Shown one piece after another: positions 10,637 through 19,536 of a stretch of 64,000 bases of DNA; the first letter of the stretch is position 1; each line of letters begins with the position of its first letter. The DNA is taken from NCBI RefSeq assembly GCF_021390495.1, contig NZ_JAJEJP010000003.1, forward strand, positions 124,001-188,000. Reading direction: 5' to 3'. The notes below the pieces were generated by a model that was not told the origin of the DNA, did no database searches, and was given only the letters and a program-made list of their open reading frames with translations. Both the position numbers and the translations under genes were made by a program. The DNA is from Paraburkholderia sp. ZP32-5 (GTDB lineage Bacteria > Pseudomonadota > Gammaproteobacteria > Burkholderiales > Burkholderiaceae).

Positions 10637-10710
10637 GCGGCCTGTCGCCTGTTGCGACGCCCGGGCGGGCCGCGTCGATTTCCGGCCGGTCCGCGCCAAT
10701 GCTTCCCGAC

Positions 10711-10776
10711 GCTTTATTCAAGCTTTATTCAAGCTTTATTCAAGCTTCATTCAGGATTCGCTCACGATTCACTCAG
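10711..10776 (+). repeat. 11-bp tandem repeat array ahead of satP
   Basis: Three exact copies of GCTTTATTCAA (10711-10743) are followed by three degenerate copies (GCTTCATTCAG, GATTCGCTCAC, GATTCACTCAG), keeping an 11-base period up to the ribosome-binding site GGAG. The array lies between the acsA stop and the satP start. The spacing of about one helical turn, and the position in the leader, suggest either a variable-number repeat or repeated protein or RNA contacts. Confidence 0.85.
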
Positions 10777-10788
10777 GAGATGCTCACC

Positions 10789-11400
10789 ATGAAACCCACC
10801 GCACCCAATCCCGCATCGCTCGGCCTTGCCGCCTTCGCGCTGACGACCTGGCTGCTCAGCATGATCAACGCAGGCTGGTTCGCCAACGCGTCGCTCGGGC
10901 TCGTGCTGGCGGTCGCCTTTGCGTTCGGCGGCAGTACGCAGATCGTCGCCGGACTCATGGAAATTCCACGCGGCAATACGTTCGGCGCGACCGCGTTTCT
11001 CGGCTATGGCGCGTTCTGGTGGTCGTTCGCACTGTTCGTGCTGTTTCTGCACGATCAGGTGCCAGCCGCGTTCGTCGGCTGGTATCTGCTGCTGTGGGGT
11101 GTCTTCACGTTCTACATGTGGATCGCGACCTTCCGCTCGTCGCGCGCGCTGCAATGCGTGTTCCTCGCGCTGTGGGCAACGTTCTTTCTGCTGGCCGCGA
11201 GCGAATGGTCCGGTTCGGCTGCACTGCGCCACGCAGGAGGTTATGGCGGTCTGCTGACCGCGCTGCTGGCGTTCTATCTGTCGGCGGCCGAGATCATCAA
11301 CGAGTCGCTGGGCCGCACCGTGCTGCCGGTCGGCGCGAAACCGGTGGTCGTCGAAACGCAAACCGTCACGGCCGCTGTACTCACGCGCTTCGCGGATTGA
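10789..11400 (+). CDS. satP: Acetate/succinate transporter of the GPR1/FUN34/YaaH family
   Basis: A 203-residue six-helix membrane protein. The family signature NPASLGL sits at residues 7-13, followed by FALTTWLLS; an FGGSTQIVAGLMEIPRGNTF segment and alternating hydrophobic helices complete the fold. The family carries acetate and related short acids across the inner membrane. The ATG at 10789 has GGAG at proper distance; an in-frame ATG 9 bases earlier is less likely. Its position right after acsA means uptake and activation of acetate are encoded together. The 11-bp repeats lie just upstream. Confidence 0.9.
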   Translation: MKPTAPNPASLGLAAFALTTWLLSMINAGWFANASLGLVLAVAFAFGGSTQIVAGLMEIPRGNTFGATAFLGYGAFWWSFALFVLFLHDQVPAAFVGWYLLLWGVFTFYMWIATFRSSRALQCVFLALWATFFLLAASEWSGSAALRHAGGYGGLLTALLAFYLSAAEIINESLGRTVLPVGAKPVVVETQTVTAAVLTRFAD

Positions 11401-11444
11401 TATCCCGGATGGCCGCGCGCCCGACAGACGGACGGCGGCTCCCG

Positions 11445-11897
11445 TCATCGAGTGGCGGCCATCCATGCATGAAACTCGGCCTCGATGGCGACGATCGAAT
11501 GCGCGCAGGTCGAATACAGCAGTCCCGCATTGCCGTCGGTGTCGTACATGCCGCGACACATTGCCTTCAGCCGTATCAGCGTATGACCATCATCCGTCGG
11601 CCCTTTCGATGCCGCGAGATACACGAACCCGAACGAATGCGGCAACGCGGTTTCGATGACCGCGTCGTCCGCGCGAACGATCCGGCTTGCCGAACGGGTC
11701 CTGACGAACACTTTCGTAAGCGCCCATGCCGCTTCGCAATCGACCCCCGGCTCGCAACGCACGGCGGCCTGCTGTCGCGCTTCGTACACGGCCACTTCTT
11801 CATGACGGAAGGCCGCCTCGCGCGCGGGACTGGCGCAGCCGGCGACGCCCGCCGCGCAGAGCATGGAGAGGCAGAGTCGGGGCAGTGTGCGATTCAC
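11445..11897 (-). CDS. Hypothetical lipoprotein
   Basis: A 150-residue protein with a clear lipoprotein signal: basic start MNRTLPR, a hydrophobic core and the lipobox VAGC with the cysteine at about residue 21. The mature part contains several further cysteines (CEPGVDCE, MCRGMYD, YSTCAHS) that could form disulfides in the periplasm. No family is recognised. The start is GTG at 11897 with AAGGTG upstream. It lies 49 bases downstream of the flavodoxin gene on the same strand and may be co-transcribed with it. Confidence 0.7.
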   Translation of the reverse strand: MNRTLPRLCLSMLCAAGVAGCASPAREAAFRHEEVAVYEARQQAAVRCEPGVDCEAAWALTKVFVRTRSASRIVRADDAVIETALPHSFGFVYLAASKGPTDDGHTLIRLKAMCRGMYDTDGNAGLLYSTCAHSIVAIEAEFHAWMAATR

Positions 11898-11946
11898 GGT
11901 TGCACCTTCGGGGGAGTTGCGATGGCTGGCACCGCCAACCGCTCGG

Positions 11947-12471
11947 CTATGTCATCCACTCCAGTTCTCGCAGCACCGACATCCTGTGGCGGATCCGCTT
12001 CACGAAGACGTCGCGTTTCGCGCCGTCGACGCGCCGGTACAGATCGCGGGCCGTGATGGCGCACGTCGCGAACGGTGTCTTTTGCGCTGCTCGCGCCATC
12101 TGTTCGAGTGCCCGTTCGCTGCCGCTTATACCCAGACAGCAGAACAGCGCGAGATGCTGGATGCGCGTGCCGTGTTGTTCGAGCCACGTTTGTGCCGGTG
12201 CGCTCACGCCACCGGCCCAGACCGGTGCGCCGACGATCACCGCATCGTAAAAGGAAACGTCGAGCAGGGACGGCATGATCTCGACGCGTCGATGGCAAAG
12301 CGCATCGATCAGCGACCTGAAGTAGCCGCGCGCGCCCGTGCGCGAAACGCCGGCCTGCTCGCGGATCGGCTCGATGTCGGCATCCAGTTCGGACGCAAGC
12401 ATTTCGGCGACGCGTCGCGTTGTGCCGCTGCGCGTGTAGTAGACGACGAGAATCCTGCAATGTTCCGACAT
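11947..12471 (-). CDS. Flavodoxin-fold FMN protein
   Basis: A 174-residue flavodoxin-family protein. The N-terminal strand and phosphate-binding loop ILVVYYTRSGTTRRVAEML match the FMN-binding T-x-S-G-T pattern, and the loop VGAPVWAGGVSAP matches the second FMN contact. Such proteins carry electrons or act as NAD(P)H-quinone or protoporphyrinogen-type reductases. It is followed by the lipoprotein gene and preceded by a small unknown gene, all on the minus strand and pointing away from the universal-stress operon. The electron partner is not evident. Confidence 0.82.
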   Translation of the reverse strand: MSEHCRILVVYYTRSGTTRRVAEMLASELDADIEPIREQAGVSRTGARGYFRSLIDALCHRRVEIMPSLLDVSFYDAVIVGAPVWAGGVSAPAQTWLEQHGTRIQHLALFCCLGISGSERALEQMARAAQKTPFATCAITARDLYRRVDGAKRDVFVKRIRHRMSVLRELEWMT

Positions 12472-12518
12472 GCTTCATCTCCGCTGACGGGCATCTGGTA
12501 AAGGCCTGCCGATCCGCT

Positions 12519-12707
12519 TCACTGCCCGGACGACGGCGGCATCGATCGCACAGGGCAGCCCGTCTCCTGCCTGGCGTCGATCAGCACTTGCAGCACACGC
12601 GTGCCGGCGGTGCTGGCGAACGTCTCGTACGCCGCCAGCATGTCGGCCTGCCTGACAAGCGGCGCCGCTTCGTCAACCGGCACTGCGAATGCGCGCCGCC
12701 ACGCCAC
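12519..12707 (-). CDS. Hypothetical 62-residue protein
   Basis: A small protein with the central segment ADMLAAYETFASTAGTRVLQVLIDARQE; no family recognised. The frame starts with GTG at 12707 without a strong ribosome-binding site; an internal ATG at 12641 would give only 40 residues. Support comes from position: it lies directly downstream of the first of two FNR-like boxes (12794-12807), 87 bases away, as the other genes here do. It could head the transcript that continues into the flavodoxin and lipoprotein genes. Confidence 0.45.
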   Translation of the reverse strand: MAWRRAFAVPVDEAAPLVRQADMLAAYETFASTAGTRVLQVLIDARQETGCPVRSMPPSSGQ

Positions 12708-12793
12708 GCCCGCAAACGGCGGCGCGACTGCATGGAGCGTTCGCGCCTGTGCTGTTCGCTGTTCTCACTGTATGGGCGCATCGCTTGCCGGAA

Positions 12794-12807
12794 TTGACCT
12801 GCATCAA
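12794..12807. promoter_or_regulatory. FNR/ANR-type box 1 of a divergent promoter
   Basis: TTGACCTGCATCAA, one base off consensus, lies 87 bases upstream of the minus-strand small gene at 12707. A second box is centred 36 bases away. Confidence 0.72.
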
Positions 12808-12829
12808 GCGGCGCGCAACGTGACGACGC

Positions 12830-12843
12830 TTGATCTGCGTCAA
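12830..12843. promoter_or_regulatory. FNR/ANR-type box 2 of a divergent promoter
   Basis: TTGATCTGCGTCAA lies 94 bases upstream of the first gene of the universal-stress operon at 12937. Together with the box at 12794 it suggests that each divergent transcript has its own FNR site. Confidence 0.72.
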
Positions 12844-12936
12844 CGGGCGCCCCGGCCCGCACCATAGACTCGATGTCATCACGGGCCGCCGCCCGCGCTG
12901 CCTCTGTTCCCAACGTTCTGTCATGGAGCCCCGGCG

Positions 12937-13776
12937 ATGAGCTACAAAAGTATTGTTGTCCACCTCGATACGAGTGCTCGCTCGCATCAGCGCCTGGAAA
13001 TGGCGTTGCAGCTCGCTCACCGGTTTCACGCCAGGCTGACCGGGCTCTTTTCGACTTATGTGCCGCCACGCCATGCTTTCGTCGTCATGGCCGGCACCGC
13101 TGAGTACTACACCGCGCATGAGCGGCTGCGGCACGAGAAAGCCGCCGCGCTCGAGCGCCTGTTTCACGCCGAGATCGCGCGCGCGAAGGTCGGCGGTCAA
13201 TGGGTCGCGGTCGACGGCTATGCGAACGACGTCGTGCCTCCTTATGCGCGCCTCGCCGATCTGATCGTGCTCGGGCAGAGCGACCCGACCGATCCCGAAT
13301 CCTTCATCGCCGAACAGTTCGTCGAGCACATCGTGCTGTCGGCGGGACGGCCCGCGCTGCTGGTGCCATGCGCAGGCAGTGCGCCGTCGCCGGGCAAACA
13401 CGTGCTGATCGCCTGGGACGGCAGCCGCGAAGCGACCCGCGCGGTCCACGACGCGTTGCCGTTTCTCGAGCATGCCGCGAAAGTGACGCTGCTGACGGTC
13501 CACACCAGCGGCGATCAGCCGCCGCGCGCGCGGATTCCAGGCGCCGACATCGCGCTGACGATTGCCCGCCATGGCGTGAAAGTCGACGTGCGTGAGCTGA
13601 ACGTGGAGCACGGCGCATCAGTGGGCGACGTGCTGCTGTCGCAGGTGTCCGACCTCGGGTGCGACATGATCGTGATGGGCGCGTACGCGCATTCGCGGCT
13701 GCACGAAGTCATCCTGGGCGGTGCCACGCGCACGATGCTGCAATCGATGACCGTGCCGGTGCTGCTATCGCACTGA
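12937..13776 (+). CDS. Tandem-domain universal stress protein (UspA family)
   Basis: A 279-residue protein made of two UspA domains. Domain 1 begins [13 protein letters not shown] and domain 2 begins [15 protein letters not shown] near residue 150. The C-terminal nucleotide-binding loop reads [18 protein letters not shown]; the family G-x2-G-x9-G(S/T) pattern is altered to G-x2-A-x9-GG, so nucleotide binding may be changed. Universal stress proteins act in the cytoplasm in survival under starvation or anoxia. It is the first of three usp genes in a row, with spacings of 41 and minus 4 bases, behind an FNR-like box. Confidence 0.9.
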   Translation: MSYKSIVVHLDTSARSHQRLEMALQLAHRFHARLTGLFSTYVPPRHAFVVMAGTAEYYTAHERLRHEKAAALERLFHAEIARAKVGGQWVAVDGYANDVVPPYARLADLIVLGQSDPTDPESFIAEQFVEHIVLSAGRPALLVPCAGSAPSPGKHVLIAWDGSREATRAVHDALPFLEHAAKVTLLTVHTSGDQPPRARIPGADIALTIARHGVKVDVRELNVEHGASVGDVLLSQVSDLGCDMIVMGAYAHSRLHEVILGGATRTMLQSMTVPVLLSH

Positions 13777-13817
13777 ACGCGCTGAATACCGCATCTGACG
13801 AATTTGAGGGGATCGCC

Positions 13818-14321
13818 ATGTTTCACCGGATACTGGTCGCGCTCGACGGCAGCGACACCGCCTCCCGGGCATTCGATGCCGCTCTGACACTCGCCGCCGA
13901 ATCGGGCGCCGAGCTGATGCCGCTCTATGTGATCGATGTGCCCATCCTTGCCTACGACGTGCCCGGTTTCGATCCGTGCGTGATTCAGGATGCCTTTATC
14001 GACGAAGGCAAAAACATCGTCGCCGAGGCGCAAGGCCGGCTGGCCTCGCGCGGCGTCAAGGGTACGCCGCGCGTCGAAGAAACCTCGGTGCCCGGTGAAG
14101 ATGTCGCCGGGCGCATCATCTCGGCGGCTGAGCACTGGCATGCCGATGCGATCGTGATGGGCACGCACGGACGCCGCGGCTTGCGGCGGCTGATGCTCGG
14201 CAGCGTCGCCGAACGGGTGCTGCGCGGCGCAAGCTGTCCGGTTCTGATGATTCCAGCCCGTGCCAGTGACGCCGCGGAACACCCGGCAGCCCGCGTAGCC
14301 AACGAAAAGGAGCTGACATGA
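13818..14321 (+). CDS. Single-domain universal stress protein
   Basis: A 167-residue UspA protein opening [19 protein letters not shown] with the intact ATP-type motif [15 protein letters not shown] (G-x2-G-x9-G-S), so this paralogue probably binds nucleotide. A C-terminal tail of about 17 residues exceeds the domain. GAGGGG precedes the ATG at 13818, which rules out the longer frame. Its stop overlaps the next usp start (ATGA), indicating coupled translation of two universal stress proteins of different architecture. Confidence 0.92.
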   Translation: MFHRILVALDGSDTASRAFDAALTLAAESGAELMPLYVIDVPILAYDVPGFDPCVIQDAFIDEGKNIVAEAQGRLASRGVKGTPRVEETSVPGEDVAGRIISAAEHWHADAIVMGTHGRRGLRRLMLGSVAERVLRGASCPVLMIPARASDAAEHPAARVANEKELT

Positions 14322-15145
14322 GCTACAAGACCTTACTCGTTCACCTCGACGATAGCGATCGCTGCCAGACACGGTTGGCGCTGGCCCTCGATCTGGCACG
14401 GCGCTGGGATGCGCATCTGATCGGTCTGTATCTCGTGTGCGAGGACTCCGCGAGGCCCCTGTTCAGCGTGGACGACGAGCTGATTTCCAGCCTCGCGGCG
14501 CAGACGGCCCGGCGACGCCAGCAGGCCCAGCGGGCATTTCTCGCCATGGCCGAGCGCGCCGGACAGGCAGTCGAATGGCGCGCTCCCGCCGGGCCTCCTG
14601 TCGAGGTGGCGACGCTGCATGCGCGGCACGCCGACCTGCTGATACTTGGCCAGCCCGATCCGCGCGATCCGGCTGCGTACGTGGACAGGCATTTCGTCGG
14701 CGACCTCGTGCTCGGTGCCGGCCGCCCGGCGCTCGTGATCCCGCACGCAGGCACCGTGCCGACGCTCGGCGAAAACGTGTTGATCGCATGGGATGGCAGC
14801 CGTGAAGCCTCGCGTGCGATCGCCGATGCGCTGCCGTTGCTCAAACGGGCACGCTTCGTCGGCGTCGACATCGTGAAGCATTCGGATAACTATGACGCCT
14901 CGTCTGGCGCAATCGATGTCGCCGCCTGGCTGGAGGCGCACGACATACGCGCGTCGTTCTCGACGACGCCGCGCCACGGCATCGCCGGTACGGGGGCCAC
15001 GCTACTCAACCGGGTGTCCGATCTGCACGCGGATCTTCTCGTGATGGGCGCGTATGGGCATTCGCGAGCGCGAGAGCGCGTGTGGGGCGGCGTAACGCGA
15101 ACGATGCTGGAATCGATGACCGTTCCCGTGTTGATGGCGCACTGA
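14318..15145 (+). CDS. Tandem-domain universal stress protein (UspA family)
   Basis: A 275-residue two-domain UspA protein, [13 protein letters not shown] at the start and [14 protein letters not shown] in the second domain. The C-terminal loop is [18 protein letters not shown], a G-x2-G-x9-GG form. It is closely similar in layout to the proteins at 12937 and 28103. It overlaps the preceding usp gene by 4 bases and ends the operon; a converging usp gene lies 163 bases downstream. Confidence 0.92.
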   Translation: MSYKTLLVHLDDSDRCQTRLALALDLARRWDAHLIGLYLVCEDSARPLFSVDDELISSLAAQTARRRQQAQRAFLAMAERAGQAVEWRAPAGPPVEVATLHARHADLLILGQPDPRDPAAYVDRHFVGDLVLGAGRPALVIPHAGTVPTLGENVLIAWDGSREASRAIADALPLLKRARFVGVDIVKHSDNYDASSGAIDVAAWLEAHDIRASFSTTPRHGIAGTGATLLNRVSDLHADLLVMGAYGHSRARERVWGGVTRTMLESMTVPVLMAH

Positions 15146-15308
15146 CTGAGCTAAGGCCGAAGGCCGCGCGGGGGCGATCGCGGCCGCGATGGCAGTTGGC
15201 ACGACAACTGCTGCTCCGTCGAGCAAGGTCGGTGCCGCGGTTTCTCAATAACAAGCTCAACAACAAACCGCCGCGGCGCGGCCCGTGGTGATATCGAGAC
15301 AGTCCGTC

Positions 15309-15770
15309 TCAGCGCCGCGCCTGCCCGGAGGCATCGTGTCGCACGACCAGCACAGGCTTATCCGTCGAACGAACCAGCGACTCCGCGACACTGCCGAGCA
15401 GAAAACGCTGCAGACCCTGTCTGCCGTGCGTGCCCATCACGATCAGGTCCGCGTCGATTTCGTCGGCGAGGCGCGCGAGCACGGTCGAAGCGCTTTCCGC
15501 ATACGCATCGATCGTGCGCACATTGCCGCGCACGCCGGTTTCGCGCAAAAGCACCCGGGCGCCCTCCAGCGCCGCGCTGACCTCGGGCCCAGTCATGTCC
15601 ACCGGCTCCGGATCCAAACCCGAACTGCCGTCCGCTGGCCATTTGCCGCGATCGACGACGCAGCAGGCTTCAACCACGGCGCCCGTGAGGCGCGCGAGTT
15701 CGAGCGCCTCGGCAAAGGCACGTTGCGCACTCGGACTGCCGTCGAGCGCAACCAGAATTCGTTCGTACAT
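15309..15770 (-). CDS. Single-domain universal stress protein
   Basis: A 153-residue UspA protein starting [19 protein letters not shown] with the intact nucleotide motif GTHGRQGLQRFLLGS. GGGAG lies 8 bases before the ATG at 15770. The gene faces the three-gene usp operon and has its own FNR-like box 91 bases upstream. It is monocistronic as far as can be seen. The function in the set is inferred to be persistence under oxygen limitation. Confidence 0.9.
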   Translation of the reverse strand: MYERILVALDGSPSAQRAFAEALELARLTGAVVEACCVVDRGKWPADGSSGLDPEPVDMTGPEVSAALEGARVLLRETGVRGNVRTIDAYAESASTVLARLADEIDADLIVMGTHGRQGLQRFLLGSVAESLVRSTDKPVLVVRHDASGQARR

Positions 15771-15860
15771 GATGGACTCCCGCTCAATGCGCGTGCGCGG
15801 CCCGAATGGGCGGCATCGCCTGGGTGCAACGACAGTGTGCGCGGCGCTCGGGCACGCGGC

Positions 15861-15874
15861 TTGATTCAGGTCAA
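15861..15874. promoter_or_regulatory. FNR/ANR-type box upstream of a usp gene
   Basis: TTGATTCAGGTCAA lies 91 bases upstream of the usp start at 15770 and 141 bases upstream of the divergent kinase gene at 16015. Confidence 0.7.
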
Positions 15875-16014
15875 CCGGTGCCTGGTCCGCGCCGACACGA
15901 CGGCGCAACGACGCCAGGATCGCGAGCAAACTTGCAGAATGACAACACTGCCGATACCGGTTCGGCGCGGTTACGCTGAATCCCATCGGCTGCTATAGCA
16001 AAACAGGACAAAAG

Positions 16015-17388
16015 ATGGACCAGATGCCGACATGCGGCCGCGCCGCGGCAACGACCCGGACAGATCGGCGGTCATTGCTGACCCGCGCCGCAATGCTGTG
16101 CCTGCTGACGTATGCGATCGTGGCCATCCTGACGCTGGCACTTGCGCGGGTCGTCGCGGGTCGTCCGGCGAACGGCCACGTCGCGACGATCATCCTCGCC
16201 GCCGGCATGGCGCTGGCCGCGCTGCTCGCGGTCTGCGTCTGGATTGCCGCTGCCTCAAGTCACGTGGGCCATCATGGCGAGGCGCGCATGATGGGCGTCA
16301 TCCGGTCGTCGATGGAGGCGATCATTACGATCGACGGCGCGCAGAACATCGTTTTCTTCAACCCGGCGGCGGAGCGGATTTTCGGCGTGACGGCGGCCGA
16401 GGCGATCGGCGGCCCGCTGTCACGGTTCGTGCCTCCACGCTTCCGGGCCGATCATGCGGCGCATGTCGCGCAATTCGGCGCCACCGGCATCTCCGAGACG
16501 CGCATGGGCGGGCAACGCGTGTTGCCGGGCCTGCGCGCAAACGGCGAGGAATTCCCGCTGGAAGCGTCGATTTCGCAGACTCAGGAAGACGAAGGCAAGC
16601 TCTACACGGTCATGCTGCGCGATGTCACCGAGCGGGTCAAAGCGGAAAACGCGCTGAAACAGTCGCGTGAGGAACTGCGCCAGCTATCGGCGAATCTGCA
16701 GAACGTACGGGAAGAGGAAAAGCAGCGCGTCGCGCGCGAACTGCATGACGATCTCGGCCAGCAGCTGGCCGCCTTGAAGATGGATCTGTCGACACTCGAA
16801 CAGACGTTGGCCGACCGGCATGACGAGACCGCGGCCGGCGAAGACGAGCTTGTCGACCAGTTGCGCGGCATGCGCCGGGTCATCGACTCGGCAGTGGCGG
16901 CACTGCGCCGGATCGCTGCCGATCTGCGCCCCGTGATGCTTGACGATCTCGGCCTCCCCGCTGCGATCGAATGGCTCGCCAACGATTTCACGAACCGCCA
17001 CGGCATCGAGGTCGTGCACCGGATCGAGCCGTCCGATATCGCTTATTCGCGGCAAAGCGCGACCGCCCTGTTTCGCATTGTTCAGGAAGCGCTGAACAAC
17101 GTCGCGCGCCACGCGCAAGCAACCGTCGTCGAACTGACACTGAATACGAACGGTCCGCACTGTCAGCTACGGATAGCGGATAATGGACGAGGTGTCGGAC
17201 ACGAGCGCGCAGCCGGCGGTCATGACAAACCGTTCGGCCTGATCGGCGTGCGTGAACGCGTGCACCGGCTCGGTGGGTCGATCCGGATCGACACCGCGGA
17301 AAGCGAAGGCTTCGCCATTACGGTCACGTTCCCATTGCAATCAATGCAGCAGGAAGAAATCGACCATGATCAAGGTGCTGCTGGCTGA
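16015..17388 (+). CDS. Membrane PAS-domain histidine kinase, NarX/UhpB-type core
   Basis: A 457-residue sensor kinase. Two membrane helices (about residues 22-47 and 57-80) with a short loop are followed by a PAS domain (about 96-210), a coiled linker, the HisKA_3 dimerisation box RVARELHDDLGQQL with His244, and a C-terminal HATPase (FGLIGVRERV). The PAS part carries a histidine (RADHAAHV) and an arginine (GGQRVLPG) in places comparable to the FixL haem ligand and its switch arginine, but many non-haem PAS domains share these. It overlaps the start of the response-regulator gene by 23 bases, so the two form a pair. Confidence 0.9.
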   Translation: MDQMPTCGRAAATTRTDRRSLLTRAAMLCLLTYAIVAILTLALARVVAGRPANGHVATIILAAGMALAALLAVCVWIAAASSHVGHHGEARMMGVIRSSMEAIITIDGAQNIVFFNPAAERIFGVTAAEAIGGPLSRFVPPRFRADHAAHVAQFGATGISETRMGGQRVLPGLRANGEEFPLEASISQTQEDEGKLYTVMLRDVTERVKAENALKQSREELRQLSANLQNVREEEKQRVARELHDDLGQQLAALKMDLSTLEQTLADRHDETAAGEDELVDQLRGMRRVIDSAVAALRRIAADLRPVMLDDLGLPAAIEWLANDFTNRHGIEVVHRIEPSDIAYSRQSATALFRIVQEALNNVARHAQATVVELTLNTNGPHCQLRIADNGRGVGHERAAGGHDKPFGLIGVRERVHRLGGSIRIDTAESEGFAITVTFPLQSMQQEEIDHDQGAAG

Positions 17389-18013
17389 CGACCACACGCT
17401 CGTGCGCGACGGGTTGCGCCATATCCTGCAGAAAGCGACCGGCTTCGACGTGGTGGGCGAAGCATCCGATAGCGTCACGACGATCGCACTGATCCGCTCG
17501 ACCGACGCGCAGGTGCTGGTGCTCGATCTGTCGATGCCCGGGCGCAACGGCATCGAACTCATCAGACAGATCAAGGACGAGAAACCCGCGCTGCGCATTC
17601 TCGTGCTGACGATGCATGACGAGCAGCAATATGCGGCTCGCGCGTTCAAGGCCGGCGCGTCCGGCTATCTGACCAAGGAAAGTGCGAGTGCGGAACTGGT
17701 CGGCGCCGTGACGAAGATTGCATCGGGCGGTGTCTTCGTCAGCCTCGCGATGGCCGAACGCTTCGCGCAGAACCTGAACGAACCGGTCGAGGCGCTGCCG
17801 CACCAGCGGTTGTCCGATCGCGAATTCGACGTGTTCCGACGCATCGTCGCCGGCCAGAGCATCACGGAGATCGCCAACGAACTGTGCGTCAGCGTGAAAA
17901 CGATCAGCACACACAAGACGCGCATTCTGGAAAAAATGCAGATGCCGCACGAGAACGGGCTCGTGCGCTATGCGATCCGTCACAAGCTGTTCGACGACGA
18001 AACCGATATCTAG
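17366..18013 (+). CDS. NarL/FixJ-family response regulator
   Basis: A 215-residue two-component regulator with a receiver domain (acidic pair D8-D9, phosphoacceptor D54, Lys in GYLTKES) and a C-terminal LuxR-type helix-turn-helix (LSDREFDVFRRIVAGQSITEIA, VKTISTHKTRI). The ATG at 17366 has AGGAAG upstream and lies inside the end of the kinase gene. It is the evident partner of that kinase and probably controls low-oxygen genes alongside the FNR-type regulator two genes downstream. Target promoters cannot be seen. Confidence 0.93.
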   Translation: MIKVLLADDHTLVRDGLRHILQKATGFDVVGEASDSVTTIALIRSTDAQVLVLDLSMPGRNGIELIRQIKDEKPALRILVLTMHDEQQYAARAFKAGASGYLTKESASAELVGAVTKIASGGVFVSLAMAERFAQNLNEPVEALPHQRLSDREFDVFRRIVAGQSITEIANELCVSVKTISTHKTRILEKMQMPHENGLVRYAIRHKLFDDETDI

Positions 18014-18158
18014 GCGCCCCGTTTCGCTTTCTCCACGCCCGTCGCCGCTGCGCTTCATTCCGCGCTCGGAACATTCCTACAGCCACTACCTGAACTCCTG
18101 GTTCCACTTAAGGTACGGCCGATATATTTTTGAGATACGGTCGCCAATACTGGTTGAC

Positions 18159-18566
18159 ATGGATACCGTCACACCAGCCCCCGTATCGAAAGTCTTTCTC
18201 GTCGACGACGCGACCGAAGTCAGGGTACGACTCGCGCGCCTGCTCGCGCTGATTCGCGGCGTGGAAATCGCCGGAGCGTGCGGCGGTGTCGGGGACACGC
18301 TCGGCCGCATCCTCGCGAGTCAGGCCCACGTCGTGGTACTGGACCCGTGCTTTGCCGGCGAGACGAATCTCCGATTGATCAAGGCACTGTCGCGCGCGCA
18401 GCCGTCGATTATCAGCATCGTGCTGACGAACCATGGCGCGACGGCATTTCGCCGTGCGTGCCAAGCGGCAGGCGCGGATTTCTTCTTCGACAAAACAGCC
18501 GAATTCGGGCTCGCCTGCCGAGCCATCGAAGCCATCACCCATGCGCGTCGTGCGCGTTTTGCGTAG
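18159..18566 (+). CDS. Receiver-only response regulator
   Basis: A 135-residue protein holding only a receiver domain. The acidic pair D16-D17 and a phosphoacceptor Asp in VVVLDPCF (D62) are present, as is the lysine in FFFDKTAEF. There is no output domain: the frame stops 9 residues after the last receiver helix. It sits between a complete kinase-regulator pair and the FNR-type regulator, so it may act as a phosphate sink or an adaptor for one of the two kinases here. The sequence just upstream is AT-rich, a likely separate promoter. Confidence 0.82.
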   Translation: MDTVTPAPVSKVFLVDDATEVRVRLARLLALIRGVEIAGACGGVGDTLGRILASQAHVVVLDPCFAGETNLRLIKALSRAQPSIISIVLTNHGATAFRRACQAAGADFFFDKTAEFGLACRAIEAITHARRARFA

Positions 18567-18582
18567 CCAACCGGAGACGATC

Positions 18583-19374
18583 ATGCAAGCTGCAGCTTCC
18601 TGCCAATCTCGCCATCCTTTGCCTCCTACCGTGGCCGTGATGCCGATTCGCGCAGTGCATTCCGGTGCCACGGCGAGCCGTGAGACGCGTGTCGCGTCGC
18701 GTTGCTCCACCTGCTCGATGCGCGCGGTCTGCATGCCGCCCGATCTGAGCGCGAGCGAACTCGCGAAACTCGATGCGATGATCTGCACCACGCGTCCAGT
18801 CAAACGTGGAGAGACGCTGTACCGAACGGGCGACACGTTTCAGAGCATCTACGCGGTGCGCGCGGGGTCGTTCAAGACCGTGGTCATGCATCGCGACGGC
18901 CGCGAGCACGTCACCGGCTTCCAGATTGCCGGCGACGCACTCGGTCTCGACGGCATAGGCGCGGGCAAGCAGAACTGCGACGCGATCGCGCTCGAAGATA
19001 GTGCGGTGTGCATCATTCCGTTCGCGCAGCTCGAGGCGGTCTGCCGCGACATGAAGCCGATGCAGCACCATATTTATCAGATGATGAGCAGCGAAATCGT
19101 GCGCGAATCGAGCCAGATGATGCTGCTCGGCACGATGACGGCGGAACAGCGGGTCGCGACGTTTCTGCTGAACCTGTCGAAGCGCTTCAAGGCACGCGGC
19201 TTCTCGGCTGTCGAATTCCATCTGCGCATGACCCGCGAGGAAATCGGCTGCTACCTTGGGATGAAGCTCGAAACGGTGAGCCGGATGTTCTCGAAGTTCC
19301 AGCGTGAGCATCTTGTCAATGCGAACGGGAAAACCATCCGTATCGTCGATGCGCAAGGCCTCGCGCAGGTCTGA
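18583..19374 (+). CDS. FNR/ANR-type oxygen-sensing regulator with [4Fe-4S] cysteines
   Basis: A 263-residue CRP/FNR-family activator. The N-terminal cysteines C41, C44 and C50 keep the C-x2-C-x5-C spacing of E. coli FNR (C20, C23, C29), and C143 in AVCIIPF matches C122; these four hold the oxygen-labile cluster. The cyclic-nucleotide-like barrel is followed by a helix-turn-helix whose recognition helix reads LETVSRMF, keeping the E--SR contacts that read TTGAT. The ATG at 18583 has GGAGA upstream. It is the natural regulator for the FNR-like boxes scattered through the first 30 kb. Confidence 0.93.
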   Translation: MQAAASCQSRHPLPPTVAVMPIRAVHSGATASRETRVASRCSTCSMRAVCMPPDLSASELAKLDAMICTTRPVKRGETLYRTGDTFQSIYAVRAGSFKTVVMHRDGREHVTGFQIAGDALGLDGIGAGKQNCDAIALEDSAVCIIPFAQLEAVCRDMKPMQHHIYQMMSSEIVRESSQMMLLGTMTAEQRVATFLLNLSKRFKARGFSAVEFHLRMTREEIGCYLGMKLETVSRMFSKFQREHLVNANGKTIRIVDAQGLAQV

Positions 19375-19445
19375 ACGCAGCGCCGAGGCCCGGTCGCGGG
19401 CCAGCGTGCCGGGAGCTCGCCAGCCGTCTCGAGACCCGCACAACG

Positions 19446-19459
19446 TTGACCTGCCTCAA
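19446..19459. promoter_or_regulatory. FNR/ANR-type box upstream of the nitroreductase gene
   Basis: TTGACCTGCCTCAA has two deviations from consensus (C at position 5, C at position 10). It lies 77 bases upstream of the nitroreductase ATG. Confidence 0.55.
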
Positions 19460-19536
19460 TCGCGCCGGGCTCCCGCGTGACACGATAAGGACACGAACCG
19501 CATCCGCGCGGCAAGGCCGCGACAGGAGACCTCCAG

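Noticed and set aside
8633..10699. A 688-codon open frame on the minus strand
   Set aside because: It is antisense to acsA, whose motifs are unmistakable, and its own sequence has no family features.
18151..18164. An FNR-like box at the start of the receiver-only gene
   Set aside because: Only one half-site (TTGAC) is present and it overlaps the ATG itself, so it cannot act as an upstream activator site.
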